Shown: piece by piece, positions 1 through 7,120 of the stretch | How the letters are laid out: every line of letters starts with the position of its first letter | Numbering within the stretch: position 1 is the first letter of the stretch | NCBI GenBank assembly: GCA_900770255.1 | Contig: CAAGJN010000007.1 | Location: 1-14,548 of the forward strand | Length of the DNA stretch: 14,548 nt | From: Clostridia bacterium | GTDB taxonomy: Bacteria > Bacillota > Clostridia > Oscillospirales > Acutalibacteraceae | Reading direction: 5' to 3' | Notes under the pieces: model-generated | What the model was told of the DNA's origin: nothing | What the model saw: only the letters and a program-made list of their open reading frames with translations | Databases searched by the model: none | Program-made: the position numbers and the translations under genes

Positions 1-119
1 ACAGAACCCCGCGCCTTGCTCTGAACAATTTTTCTCAGTCCTCACCCTGTGCGGAAAAGCTGCGGAAAAATCGCCCATAGCCTCGTTGCGGGAACCTGCA
101 AAAGTTACAGAACCCCGCG
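1..119 (+). repeat. Exact 13-base direct repeat (1-13 and 107-119)
   Basis: The 13-mer ACAGAACCCCGCG occurs at 1-13 and again at 107-119. In the second copy it forms the 3' arm of a hairpin whose 5' arm is at 88-98. The first copy lies at the window edge, so its partner arm, if present, would be just outside. The sequence after the two copies is not conserved. A shorter repeat, GCGGAAAA, occurs at 51-58 and 62-69. These may be remnants of an intergenic repeat element. Confidence 0.6.
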
Positions 120-219
120 TTTTGGCTGATGCAGTAGGGGACGGCGACTCTTGCTTCCCTATGCCGGCGAAGCCGGGTTCTATTAGCGGCTGTCAGTTAC
201 CGGGATAATGTGCTGTCTT

Positions 220-245
220 GCGTTTCGGCGTTTTATTGAAACGCC
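220..245 (+). promoter_or_regulatory. Two mutually exclusive 7-bp hairpins
   Basis: Bases 220-226 (GCGTTTC) pair perfectly with 238-244. Alternatively, 227-233 (GGCGTTT) pair perfectly with 239-245. Both use the same 3' arm, so only one can form at a time. Neither is followed by a T-run, so these are not simple terminators, and neither covers the lysS Shine-Dalgarno site at 312-317. A switching role is inference only. Confidence 0.35.
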
Positions 246-311
246 TGCGGGAGGGTATAAACTCAGCCGCCGCACCGAACATATAAACAATTCAACTTTT
301 CACATAAAATC

Positions 312-328
312 AAGGAGTGAACAAAATG
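312..328 (+). promoter_or_regulatory. Shine-Dalgarno site that fixes the lysS start
   Basis: AAGGAG at 312-317 lies eight bases before ATG 326-328. An in-frame GTG at 317-319 overlaps this site and cannot use it, so ATG 326 is the preferred start. Confidence 0.8.
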
Positions 329-2275
329 CCGGATGAGATAAACACCAATCCCGTCTCCGCCGATGAGGAGCAGGAGGATATAAATGCCCTGCGTCAGATC
401 CGCCTGGACAAGCTCAACGAGCTCTGCGAAGCGGGCGAGGATCCCTTTAAGATCACCACTGCCGAGCAGACCGAGCATGCTCAGGATATAGTTGATAACT
501 TTGAAGCGATGGACGGCAAAGAGGTCTCTGTCTGCGGGCGCATGATGTCGCGCCGTGATATGGGCAAGGCTAACTTTATTGATATCCGCGACCGTTCGGG
601 ACGTATTCAGGTCTATGTCCGCATCAACGATGTCGGCGAGGAGACTTTTGCAAAGTTTAAAAAGTGGGATATCGGCGATATTCTTGAGGTGCGGGGCACA
701 GTGTTCAAGACTCGCCGCGGTGAGATCTCTATCCATGCGACCGCCCTGCGTCTGCTCACGAAGTCCCTGCTTCCTCTGCCTGAGAAGTTCCACGGCCTAC
801 GCGATACAGATACCCGTTATCGCCGCCGCTACCTGGACCTCATTGTCAACCCCGATGTCAAGGATACCTTTATAAAGAGAAGCCTTATCATCCGTGAGAT
901 CAGGAACTATCTTGACTCCAAGGATTTCATAGAGGTCGAGACGCCCATGCTTGTTCAGAATGCCGGCGGCGCTGCCGCACGCCCGTTTATGACGCATCAC
1001 AATGCTCTCAACGAGGATCTTAACCTGCGAATCTCCCTCGAGCTTTATCTCAAGCGTCTTATTGTCGGCGGACTTGAGAGAGTCTATGAGATGGGCCGCG
1101 TTTTCCGCAACGAGGGAATTGATGTGCGCCATAACCCTGAGTTCACTCTTCTCGAGATATACCAGGCGTATACTGATTTCCACGGCATGATGGATCTCGT
1201 TGAGGATCTTTACAGGACGGTTGCCCTCAAGGTCCTCGGTACTTCCGTCGTCACCTATGACGGCGCAGAGATTGATCTTTCAAAGCCGTTTGCACGCATG
1301 ACTATGGTCGAGGCCGTCAAGAAGTATTCCGGCGTCGATTTCACCGATATTGATCTCGAAACCGCCCGTTCGCTCGCAAAGGAGCGCGGCATTGAGTTTG
1401 AAGAGAGGCACAAGAAGGGCGATATGCTCAACCTCTTCTTTGAGGAGTATGTTGAGGATAAGCTCGTCCAGCCGACCTTCATTACCGAGCATCCGGTCGA
1501 GATCTCGCCGCTTGCAAAGCGCAAGCCCGATGATCCGAACTATACCGAGCGCTTCGAGCTGTTCATAACCTGCCGCGAGATGGCAAACGCCTTCTCCGAG
1601 CTCAATGACCCGATCGACCAGCGCGGCCGCTTCGAGGCTCAGGAGGAGCTCTTTGCAGCCGGCGACGACGAGGCGAACCACACCGATGAGGACTTCCTCA
1701 TGGCGCTTGAATACGGTATGCCTCCGACGGGCGGCATCGGCATCGGTATAGACCGATTCGTTATGTTGCTCACCGACAGCTACTCTATCCGCGATGTGCT
1801 GCTCTTCCCGACAATGAAGTCGCTCGACGGCAATGACGCCGTTAAGAGGACGGCTGAGACTGCCGAGGCAGAGGGCGGCGAAGAGAAGCCCGAGGTAATC
1901 GACTTCTCAAAGGTCGAGATCGAGCCGCTGTTCAAGGATTTTGTCGATTTTGACACCTTCAGCAAGTCCGATTTCAGAGCCGTTAAGGTGAAGTCGTGCG
2001 AGGCTGTGCCCAAGAGCAAGAAGCTGCTCAAATTCGTCCTCGACGACGGCACGGGCGAAGATCGCGTTATCCTGAGCGGTATCCACGCTTACTATGAGCC
2101 CGAGGAGCTTGTCGGAAAGACGCTGATCGCTATAACAAACCTGCCGCCCAGAGCTATGATGGGCATCGACTCCTGCGGCATGCTTATCAGCGCAGTACAC
2201 TCGGAGGAAGGCGAGGAGAAGCTCCATCTTCTCATGGTTGATCCTCACATTCCCGCCGGCGCGAAGCTCTATTGA
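326..2275 (+). CDS. lysS: Lysyl-tRNA synthetase (class II) with C-terminal tRNA-binding domain
   Basis: LysRS charges tRNA-Lys with lysine in the cytoplasm, using ATP. The 649-residue protein has an N-terminal OB-fold anticodon-binding domain (about residues 60-150) and a class II catalytic core. Motif 2 is near 258-277 (RVFRNEGIDVRHNPEFTLLE) and motif 3 near 469-477 (GGIGIGIDR). A charged linker (about 500-530) leads to a C-terminal domain (about 534-649) with FxxVDxRVxxV-like spacing and an LPPRAMMGIDSCGMLIS segment, typical of the Trbp111/EMAP II/MetRS-beta tRNA-binding OB-fold. Common bacterial LysRS is about 490-510 residues and lacks this domain, so the extra length is explained by the fusion. 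The Shine-Dalgarno site places the start at 326. The stop is one base before the next gene's ATG, suggesting translational coupling. Identity as LysRS is near certain; that the extra domain binds tRNA is family knowledge, not shown here. Confidence 0.97.
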   Translation: MPDEINTNPVSADEEQEDINALRQIRLDKLNELCEAGEDPFKITTAEQTEHAQDIVDNFEAMDGKEVSVCGRMMSRRDMGKANFIDIRDRSGRIQVYVRINDVGEETFAKFKKWDIGDILEVRGTVFKTRRGEISIHATALRLLTKSLLPLPEKFHGLRDTDTRYRRRYLDLIVNPDVKDTFIKRSLIIREIRNYLDSKDFIEVETPMLVQNAGGAAARPFMTHHNALNEDLNLRISLELYLKRLIVGGLERVYEMGRVFRNEGIDVRHNPEFTLLEIYQAYTDFHGMMDLVEDLYRTVALKVLGTSVVTYDGAEIDLSKPFARMTMVEAVKKYSGVDFTDIDLETARSLAKERGIEFEERHKKGDMLNLFFEEYVEDKLVQPTFITEHPVEISPLAKRKPDDPNYTERFELFITCREMANAFSELNDPIDQRGRFEAQEELFAAGDDEANHTDEDFLMALEYGMPPTGGIGIGIDRFVMLLTDSYSIRDVLLFPTMKSLDGNDAVKRTAETAEAEGGEEKPEVIDFSKVEIEPLFKDFVDFDTFSKSDFRAVKVKSCEAVPKSKKLLKFVLDDGTGEDRVILSGIHAYYEPEELVGKTLIAITNLPPRAMMGIDSCGMLISAVHSEEGEEKLHLLMVDPHIPAGAKLY

Positions 2276-2276
2276 T

Positions 2277-2984
2277 ATGAATATTTCGGTTGCACTTGCC
2301 GCATATAACGGCGAAAAATATATAGGTGAACAGATCGAATCCATACTCCCGCAGCTCGGCGAAGATGACGAGATAGTTGTCAGCGACGATAATCCGGTGG
2401 GCAAGACCCGCACGGTAGTCGAGTTTTATTCGGCGTATGACAGGCGCGTCAGGTATGTCGAGGGTACGGGCGAGGGAGTATGCAGAAATTTTGAAAATGC
2501 GATACTCAACTGCTCGGGGAATGTAATCTTCCTGTGTGATCAGGACGATGTATGGCTTCCGGGTAAGGTTGAGCGCGTCATGGAGGCAATAGACGGCGGC
2601 GCGGACGTCGTGCTGCATGATGCGATGATGACAGACGGAGATCTCAATGTCACCGAGCCCTCCTTCTTCAAGCTCAACGGCTCGGGGAGGGGACTGATAA
2701 AGAACCTTGTGAAAAATTCGTATATGGGCTGCTGTATGGCGTTCAGACGCGATTTTGAGTCCGCATTCATGCCTTTCCCGGAAGGCCTCGCCATGCACGA
2801 CTGGTGGATAGGCCTCAACGCCGAGGCAAAGGGAAAGGTCGTGCTCATATACGAGCCGCTTATAAAGCACCGCTGCCACGGTGGAAATGTCACGGGCGGC
2901 GCCACTTCCGCCGCTCAGAAAATGAAATGGCGTTTTCAGATGGCGAAAGATATGCTGCGTTTCAAAGACTCAGACGAACATTGA
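2277..2984 (+). CDS. Family-2 glycosyltransferase, rhamnosyltransferase-like
   Basis: This is a predicted cytoplasmic GT-A glycosyltransferase that moves a nucleotide-activated sugar onto a lipid-linked polymer. The 235-residue protein begins with the usual GT2 opening (AAYNGEKYI, residues 8-16). The nucleotide-binding SDD is at 36-38, the metal-binding DQDDVW block at 88-93, MHDWW at 173-177, and a KHRCHGGNVTG motif at 197-207. Together these resemble the alpha-1,3-rhamnosyltransferase subgroup (RgpB/WcaA-like). The expected GSTDGT after SDD is replaced by NPVGKT, and the protein is somewhat short for the group. ATG 2277 is chosen because the GT2 fold begins right there; an in-frame ATG at 2238 lies inside lysS and would add 13 unrelated residues. 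No clear Shine-Dalgarno site precedes it, so translation probably relies on coupling to lysS. The sugar and acceptor cannot be read from sequence. Confidence 0.88.
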   Translation: MNISVALAAYNGEKYIGEQIESILPQLGEDDEIVVSDDNPVGKTRTVVEFYSAYDRRVRYVEGTGEGVCRNFENAILNCSGNVIFLCDQDDVWLPGKVERVMEAIDGGADVVLHDAMMTDGDLNVTEPSFFKLNGSGRGLIKNLVKNSYMGCCMAFRRDFESAFMPFPEGLAMHDWWIGLNAEAKGKVVLIYEPLIKHRCHGGNVTGGATSAAQKMKWRFQMAKDMLRFKDSDEH

Positions 2985-3025
2985 CATAATATCCCGCTGC
3001 GAACAGCAGCTAAAGAGGTGTAGAA

Positions 3026-3787
3026 TTGGGAAAGTATAAGGTCACAGGATGTATTGTAACGCACAACAATATTTCCACCATCAAGAGGACCCTTGACTCT
3101 CTGCTCGAATTTACCGCCGATGACGATTTTAAGCTCTATATCGTGGACAACGCTTCAACGGACGGCACCCCTGAATTTATTGAGCAAAATTATCCGCAGC
3201 TCGAGCTGATAAGAAGCAACGGCAACATAGGTTTCGGAGCCGGCCACAATCTTGTGATGGACAGGCTCGATTCAAAGTATCATGTTGTTATCAATCCCGA
3301 TATCACGCTCAGAGACGACGCAGTCTCGGCTCTCGGCGATTTTCTTGAGGAGAACGACGATGTGGGAATGGTGTCGCCGAAGGTGTGCTGCTCCGACGGG
3401 AGCATGCAGATTCTCGGCAAGCGCGATCCCAAGCTGAAATATCTTGTTGCCAGCCGTCTGAGAAACGAGAAAAAACCGAGCAGGCTGCTTCGCGAATACG
3501 CGATGCTCGACGCGGATTACACAAAGCCTTTTGATATCGAGAACGCATCCGGATGTTTCTTTATGATCCGCACGGAGCTGTTCAAGTCGATCGGCGGCTT
3601 TGACGAGGGATATTTTCTCTATTTTGAGGATAGCGATATAACCAGAACCGTGAGGCTCACTTCGCGCGCCGTGTTTTGTCCGTCCGTCGTCGTATACCAT
3701 GAATGGGAGAGGGGCTCGAGGCACAACTGGAAGCTGCTGCTCATCCATATCCGCTCGATGTTCTACTATATGAAGAAATGGAGGTAA
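3026..3787 (+). CDS. Family-2 glycosyltransferase, WbbL-type (rhamnosyltransferase-like)
   Basis: The 253-residue protein is a predicted GT-A glycosyltransferase of the WbbL group, whose characterised members transfer rhamnose from dTDP-rhamnose. Seen in the sequence: CIVTHNN opening (9-15), DNASTDGT nucleotide-binding motif (41-48), GNIGFGAGHN (66-75), NPD as the DxD equivalent (90-92), GCFFM (176-180), GGFDEGYFLYFEDSD containing the probable catalytic acids (190-204), and YHEWERGS (224-231). There is no membrane segment. The start is TTG at 3026, supported by AGAGGTG at 3014-3020 with a five-base spacer and by the fold beginning at residue 6; no closer ATG fits. It lies 41 bases after the preceding glycosyltransferase and its stop overlaps the next gene's Shine-Dalgarno site. 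The donor sugar is inferred from family only, and no dTDP-rhamnose synthesis genes are in the window. Confidence 0.9.
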   Translation: MGKYKVTGCIVTHNNISTIKRTLDSLLEFTADDDFKLYIVDNASTDGTPEFIEQNYPQLELIRSNGNIGFGAGHNLVMDRLDSKYHVVINPDITLRDDAVSALGDFLEENDDVGMVSPKVCCSDGSMQILGKRDPKLKYLVASRLRNEKKPSRLLREYAMLDADYTKPFDIENASGCFFMIRTELFKSIGGFDEGYFLYFEDSDITRTVRLTSRAVFCPSVVVYHEWERGSRHNWKLLLIHIRSMFYYMKKWR

Positions 3788-3793
3788 TTTCGG

Positions 3794-4606
3794 GTGAAGA
3801 AGTATTTTAAAAACTTTTATAAGTACCGTTTCCTCTTTTCCGAAATTGTACGTAAGAATATAAAGCTCCAGTACAGAAACTCTGTGCTCGGTATGTTCTG
3901 GACTTTCCTGCAGCCGCTGCTCACGATGATTGTGCTCGCGTTTATTTTCGGCAATATTTTCGGCCGCGATGAGTCCAAGGTGCTCAACTATCCTGTATAT
4001 CTGCTCTGCGGACGTCTGCTGTATGAATTCTATTCGCAGGCGACAAAGCGCGCCATGCGCTCGATCAGAAACAGCGCGTCGGTCATCAAGAAGGTATATG
4101 TCCCCAAGTACATATACCCGGTAGCAAACGTCACCTCTAATTTTGTGACGTTTTTGATCTCGCTGCTCGTCCTCGCAGTTGTCATGGCGTATTATCTGAT
4201 ATTCACGGATACTGCTATGCGCGTGACTCCGTATATCCTGCTGGCGTTTGTGCCGATAATCATCCTTTTCGTGCTCTGCATCGGCATCGGCCTGATTCTG
4301 TGCACCATGGAGGTTTTCTTCAAGGATGTCGAGTATATGTATGAGGTGTTCTGCATGCTCCTGTTCTATGCGACCCCCATCTTCTACAATGTGGAGACTC
4401 TTAATATCACCAATAAATATGCACAGTATGCTCTCATGGCAAATCCGCTGTATTCTATAGTTTCGATGTTCAGAGACTGCGTGCTTTTCGGCAGAGCCAT
4501 GAACCCGAATCATATTATCTACGCATCTGTGTTCAGCCTTGCGATGCTGCTGATAGGCGTGATCGTGTTCTATAAGAAACAGGATGATTTCATCCTACAC
4601 ATATGA
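3794..4606 (+). CDS. tagG: Polysaccharide/teichoic-acid ABC exporter permease (TagG/Wzm/KpsM family)
   Basis: This is the membrane subunit of an ABC-2 type exporter that moves a lipid-linked glycopolymer across the cytoplasmic membrane. The 270-residue protein has about six hydrophobic segments. It carries the family landmarks YRNSVLGMFWTFLQPLL (27-43), FFKDVEYMYEV before a hydrophobic ATPIFY segment (about 176-200), NPLYSIVSMFRD (about 218-229) and a closing FYKKQDDF. The start is GTG 3794, with GGAGGT at 3780-3785 eight bases upstream; that site overlaps the preceding stop codon. The partner ATPase gene follows after 13 bases. Context with tarI, tarJ and a TagB-like gene favours a teichoic-acid substrate, but capsule or O-antigen-like polymers use the same family, so the symbol is by context. 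Confidence 0.9.
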   Translation: MKKYFKNFYKYRFLFSEIVRKNIKLQYRNSVLGMFWTFLQPLLTMIVLAFIFGNIFGRDESKVLNYPVYLLCGRLLYEFYSQATKRAMRSIRNSASVIKKVYVPKYIYPVANVTSNFVTFLISLLVLAVVMAYYLIFTDTAMRVTPYILLAFVPIIILFVLCIGIGLILCTMEVFFKDVEYMYEVFCMLLFYATPIFYNVETLNITNKYAQYALMANPLYSIVSMFRDCVLFGRAMNPNHIIYASVFSLAMLLIGVIVFYKKQDDFILHI

Positions 4607-4619
4607 TGGGAGGCACTCA

Positions 4620-5366
4620 ATGGGCAATGTAGTTGTTGATGTCAATCATGTCAGCATTCGGTTTATCCAAAACCAGGAGAAGGTTGACAATCTGAAGGAA
4701 TATTTTATTAAGCTCGTTACGCACAAGCTCAAGTACGACGATTTTTGGGCACTGACGGATGTCAATTTCCAGATTGAAAAGGGCGAGCGCCTCGGGGTGC
4801 TCGGCTTTAACGGAGCGGGTAAAAGTACTCTGCTCAAAACCGTTGCGGGAGTGCTCAAGCCCACCAAGGGAACAGTCACAACCAAGGGAGTTATAGCGCC
4901 CCTGCTTGAACTCGGCGCCGGCTTCGATATGAACTATACAGGCAAAGAGAACGTATATCTCTACGGCGCGACGATGGGCTATTCGAGAAAATACATTGAC
5001 GAGCGCTATGATGAGATCGTCGAGTTCTCGGAGCTCAAGGATTTTATGCACGTCCCGGTCAAGAACTATTCTTCCGGTATGCGCGCGCGTCTCGGTTTCG
5101 CAATAGCCACAGCCGTCGATCCTGAGGTGCTTATTCTCGACGAGGTGCTCTCGGTCGGCGATGCGCGCTTCAGAGCCAAGAGTGAGAAGCGCGTCATGTC
5201 GATGTTTGAAAACAATGTGACCGTGCTCTTCGTCTCGCACTCGACCGAACAGGTGCGCAGACTCTGTAACAAGGCCATAATTCTCGACCACGGCAAGATG
5301 ACAGCCTCCGGAACGAGTGACGAGGTATGCGACATCTACGACCGAATGGTCAAGGGAATAAAATAA
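4620..5366 (+). CDS. tagH: Polysaccharide/teichoic-acid ABC exporter ATP-binding protein (TagH/Wzt/KpsT family)
   Basis: This is the ATPase that powers the neighbouring permease. Visible motifs are Walker A GFNGAGKST (62-70), signature SSGMRARL (151-158), Walker B VLILDE (170-175) with the following VLSVGD typical of this exporter family, and H-loop histidine 207 in FVSHS. The opening block, with a FWAL segment before the first strand (about 42-45), also matches TagH/Wzt. At 248 residues it is the ATPase domain alone, without the C-terminal extension of B. subtilis TagH or the sugar-binding domain of some Wzt proteins. ATG 4620 is chosen because GGGAGG at 4608-4613 lies six bases upstream and the conserved fold starts there; ATG 4584, inside the permease gene, would add 12 unrelated residues. 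Confidence 0.93.
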   Translation: MGNVVVDVNHVSIRFIQNQEKVDNLKEYFIKLVTHKLKYDDFWALTDVNFQIEKGERLGVLGFNGAGKSTLLKTVAGVLKPTKGTVTTKGVIAPLLELGAGFDMNYTGKENVYLYGATMGYSRKYIDERYDEIVEFSELKDFMHVPVKNYSSGMRARLGFAIATAVDPEVLILDEVLSVGDARFRAKSEKRVMSMFENNVTVLFVSHSTEQVRRLCNKAIILDHGKMTASGTSDEVCDIYDRMVKGIK

Positions 5367-5382
5367 GAAAGGGTGTTTAAGA

Positions 5383-6105
5383 ATGGTTATAGGAGCGATT
5401 TTTGCCGGTGGTGTCGGCCGCAGAATGGGCAGCGCAGATATGCCCAAGCAGTATCTCAAGCTCGGCACGAAACCCATCATAGTCCACACCATAGAGAAAT
5501 TCGCCGTCAATCCCGGCATTGACAGCATTGTTGTGCTCTGCCCCAAGGCGTGGATAGCTCATACCAAGGATCTTATAAAGAAATATCTCGGCGAAAAGAC
5601 CCCAAAGGATATATATGTTGTTGAGGGCGGCTCCACAAGAAACGGCACTCTCGAAAATGCGCTAAGGTTTATAAGTGAGAATTTCGACATTGATGACGAC
5701 AGCGTCATCGTTACCCACGACGCCGTCCGCCCGTTCCTTACTCACAGAATAATCTGCGAGAATATCGAGGCCGCGCGTAAATACGGCGCGTGCGACACCG
5801 TTATCCCCGCGACCGATACGATAGTTCACAGCGCGGATTCCGAGAACGTCTCGGATATTCCGACCCGCAGCGAGCTCTATCAGGGTCAGACTCCGCAGTC
5901 CTTCAGAATCAGAGAGCTTGAGTCCGTGCTTGCGAGTCTGACGGATGAGGAGAAGAACACTCTGACAGACGCCTGCAAGATATATACGATAAAGAATAAG
6001 CCTGTCCGCATGGTAGACGGCGAGGTGTTCAACGTCAAGATAACCTACGCCTATGATCTCAAGGTCGCAAATGCGCTGCTGGGGGTTGTTGACGATGATA
6101 AATGA
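5383..6105 (+). CDS. tarI: D-ribitol-5-phosphate cytidylyltransferase (TarI; IspD superfamily)
   Basis: The predicted reaction joins CTP and ribitol 5-phosphate to give CDP-ribitol, the donor for poly(ribitol phosphate) wall polymers. The 240-residue protein has IFAGGVGRRMG (6-16), PKQY (21-24), EGGSTRNGT (81-89), HDAVRPF (112-118), GQTPQSF (168-174) and VKIT (218-221), all in the expected order for the IspD/TarI family. AGG rather than AAG at the start of the nucleotide loop, and the tarJ gene directly downstream, favour TarI over the isoprenoid enzyme IspD. The start has AAAGGG at 5368-5373, nine bases upstream. Its last 11 bases overlap tarJ, as expected for a pair acting in sequence. The remaining alternative, IspD, is less likely. 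Confidence 0.88.
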   Translation: MVIGAIFAGGVGRRMGSADMPKQYLKLGTKPIIVHTIEKFAVNPGIDSIVVLCPKAWIAHTKDLIKKYLGEKTPKDIYVVEGGSTRNGTLENALRFISENFDIDDDSVIVTHDAVRPFLTHRIICENIEAARKYGACDTVIPATDTIVHSADSENVSDIPTRSELYQGQTPQSFRIRELESVLASLTDEEKNTLTDACKIYTIKNKPVRMVDGEVFNVKITYAYDLKVANALLGVVDDDK

Positions 6106-7120
6106 AGTATATCAGCTCATAGCGCCCAAGCTCATTGACACGACATATAAGGAGATCGATATCTCTCGCGATGAAGTGATCCTTCGCCCGGTGAAAATGT
6201 CGATCTGCAAAGCCGATCAGCGTTATTATCAGGGCCTGCGCCAGCGTGCGGTGCTCGATAAAAAGCTGCCGATGGCGCTCATTCACGAGTGCGTCGCGGA
6301 GGTCATATACGATCCGCGAGGCGAATTTTCGGTCGGCGATATGCTCGTTCCGATCCCGAACACACCGACTGAGACCGATCCCGTCATAGCTGAGAACTAT
6401 CTGCGCTCTAGCCACTTCTGCTCGAGCGGTTATGACGGCTTTTTACGTGATTATATCCAGATGCCGCACGACCGCCTTGTCAAGATGCCTGACGGCTTCG
6501 ACATGCGCGTCGCCTCTTTCTCGGAGCTCGTGAGCGTCAGCGTGCAGGCGATCTCCCGCTTTGAAAAATTTGCCAATGCAAACCGCCGCAGAATCGGTAT
6601 CTGGGGCGACGGCAATGTCGGCTTCATCACCGCTCTGATGCTGCATTATCTCTATCCGCAGGCGGAGCTCTATATCTTCGGCACAGTCGATGATAAGCTC
6701 AATTTTTTCACCTTTGCAACTGAGACGTTCCATGTCGACGCGGTGCCGGACGGCATTGCGATCGATCATGCCTTCGAGTGCGTCGGCGGCTCCGGCGCGA
6801 GACCCGCGATAAATCAGATGATAGATCTCATCAACCCCGAGGGCAGCATTTCGCTCATGGGTGTCAGCGAGAACTTCGTCGATATCAATACGAGAATGGT
6901 GCTTGAAAAGGGCCTCAATCTCTTCGGCTCATCGCGCAGCGGACGCAAGGATTTCGAGCGCACGATGCAGATCTTCGCGGAGCATCCCGAGGTCGGCCAC
7001 TATCTTGAAAATCTCATCGGCGATGAGTTTAAGGTTCGCAGCATTCCGGATATTCACGACGCCTTCAAAGTCGACTACGCCCGCAACTTCGGTAAGACCG
7101 TCATCGATTGGGATAAATAA
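6095..7120 (+). CDS. tarJ: Ribulose-5-phosphate reductase / ribitol-5-phosphate dehydrogenase (TarJ)
   Basis: TarJ reduces ribulose 5-phosphate to ribitol 5-phosphate with NADPH, feeding TarI. It belongs to the zinc-dependent medium-chain dehydrogenase family. The 341-residue length and the opening MINEVYQLIAPK match my memory of S. aureus TarJ closely, as do ADQRYY, PNTPTE..VIAENYLRSS, GIWGDGN, FECVGG, NQMID and GSSRSG. Probable zinc ligands are Cys38, His64, Glu65 and Glu144; the Rossmann loop is GDGNVG (171-176). After His64-Glu65 the usual glycines are Cys66 and Ala68 here. ATG 6095 is chosen because the family's N-terminus starts there; ATG 6053 would add 14 residues read out of frame from tarI. 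The gene overlaps tarI by 11 bases and the next gene by one. Confidence 0.94.
   Translation: MINEVYQLIAPKLIDTTYKEIDISRDEVILRPVKMSICKADQRYYQGLRQRAVLDKKLPMALIHECVAEVIYDPRGEFSVGDMLVPIPNTPTETDPVIAENYLRSSHFCSSGYDGFLRDYIQMPHDRLVKMPDGFDMRVASFSELVSVSVQAISRFEKFANANRRRIGIWGDGNVGFITALMLHYLYPQAELYIFGTVDDKLNFFTFATETFHVDAVPDGIAIDHAFECVGGSGARPAINQMIDLINPEGSISLMGVSENFVDINTRMVLEKGLNLFGSSRSGRKDFERTMQIFAEHPEVGHYLENLIGDEFKVRSIPDIHDAFKVDYARNFGKTVIDWDK

Larger units (their letters stand above)
1..325 (+). other. Non-coding leader upstream of lysS with repeats and hairpins
   Basis: No convincing protein gene lies here on either strand. The stretch is rich in potential RNA structure. A stem at 88-92/114-118 is extended by 96-98/108-110. 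A stem at 135-141/155-161 contains one G-U pair. A GC hairpin at 164-168/172-176 has a three-base loop, and two competing hairpins lie at 220-245. The T-box core motif (AGGGTGGNACCGCG) and known lysine-riboswitch motifs were looked for and not seen. AT-rich hexamers such as TATAAA at 256-261 and 282-287 could be -10 elements, but none has a good -35 partner at normal spacing, so I call no promoter. It is probably an intergenic region or structured 5' untranslated leader of lysS; its function is unknown. Confidence 0.55.

Noticed and set aside
236..261. TTGAAA/TATAAA promoter for lysS
   Set aside because: The hexamers are only 14 bases apart and the -35 lies in a hairpin; too short for a confident call.
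1..316. T-box or lysine riboswitch controlling lysS
   Set aside because: The conserved T-box core and antiterminator bases are absent, no terminator precedes lysS, and no lysine-riboswitch core was seen.
317..319. GTG as the start of lysS
   Set aside because: It overlaps the AAGGAG Shine-Dalgarno site; ATG 326 has proper spacing.
3272..4513. Long open frame of 413 codons on the minus strand
   Set aside because: It lies opposite a glycosyltransferase and an ABC permease, both with clear family motifs. The translated product is full of His, Arg and Glu with no recognisable domain, as expected from codon bias on the other strand.
4617..5546. Open frame of 309 codons on the minus strand
   Set aside because: It is antisense to the ABC ATPase and tarI, and shows no motif or ribosome-binding support.
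5383..6105. IspD of isoprenoid synthesis
   Set aside because: AGG in the nucleotide loop and overlap with tarJ favour TarI, although the families are close and this is not fully excluded.
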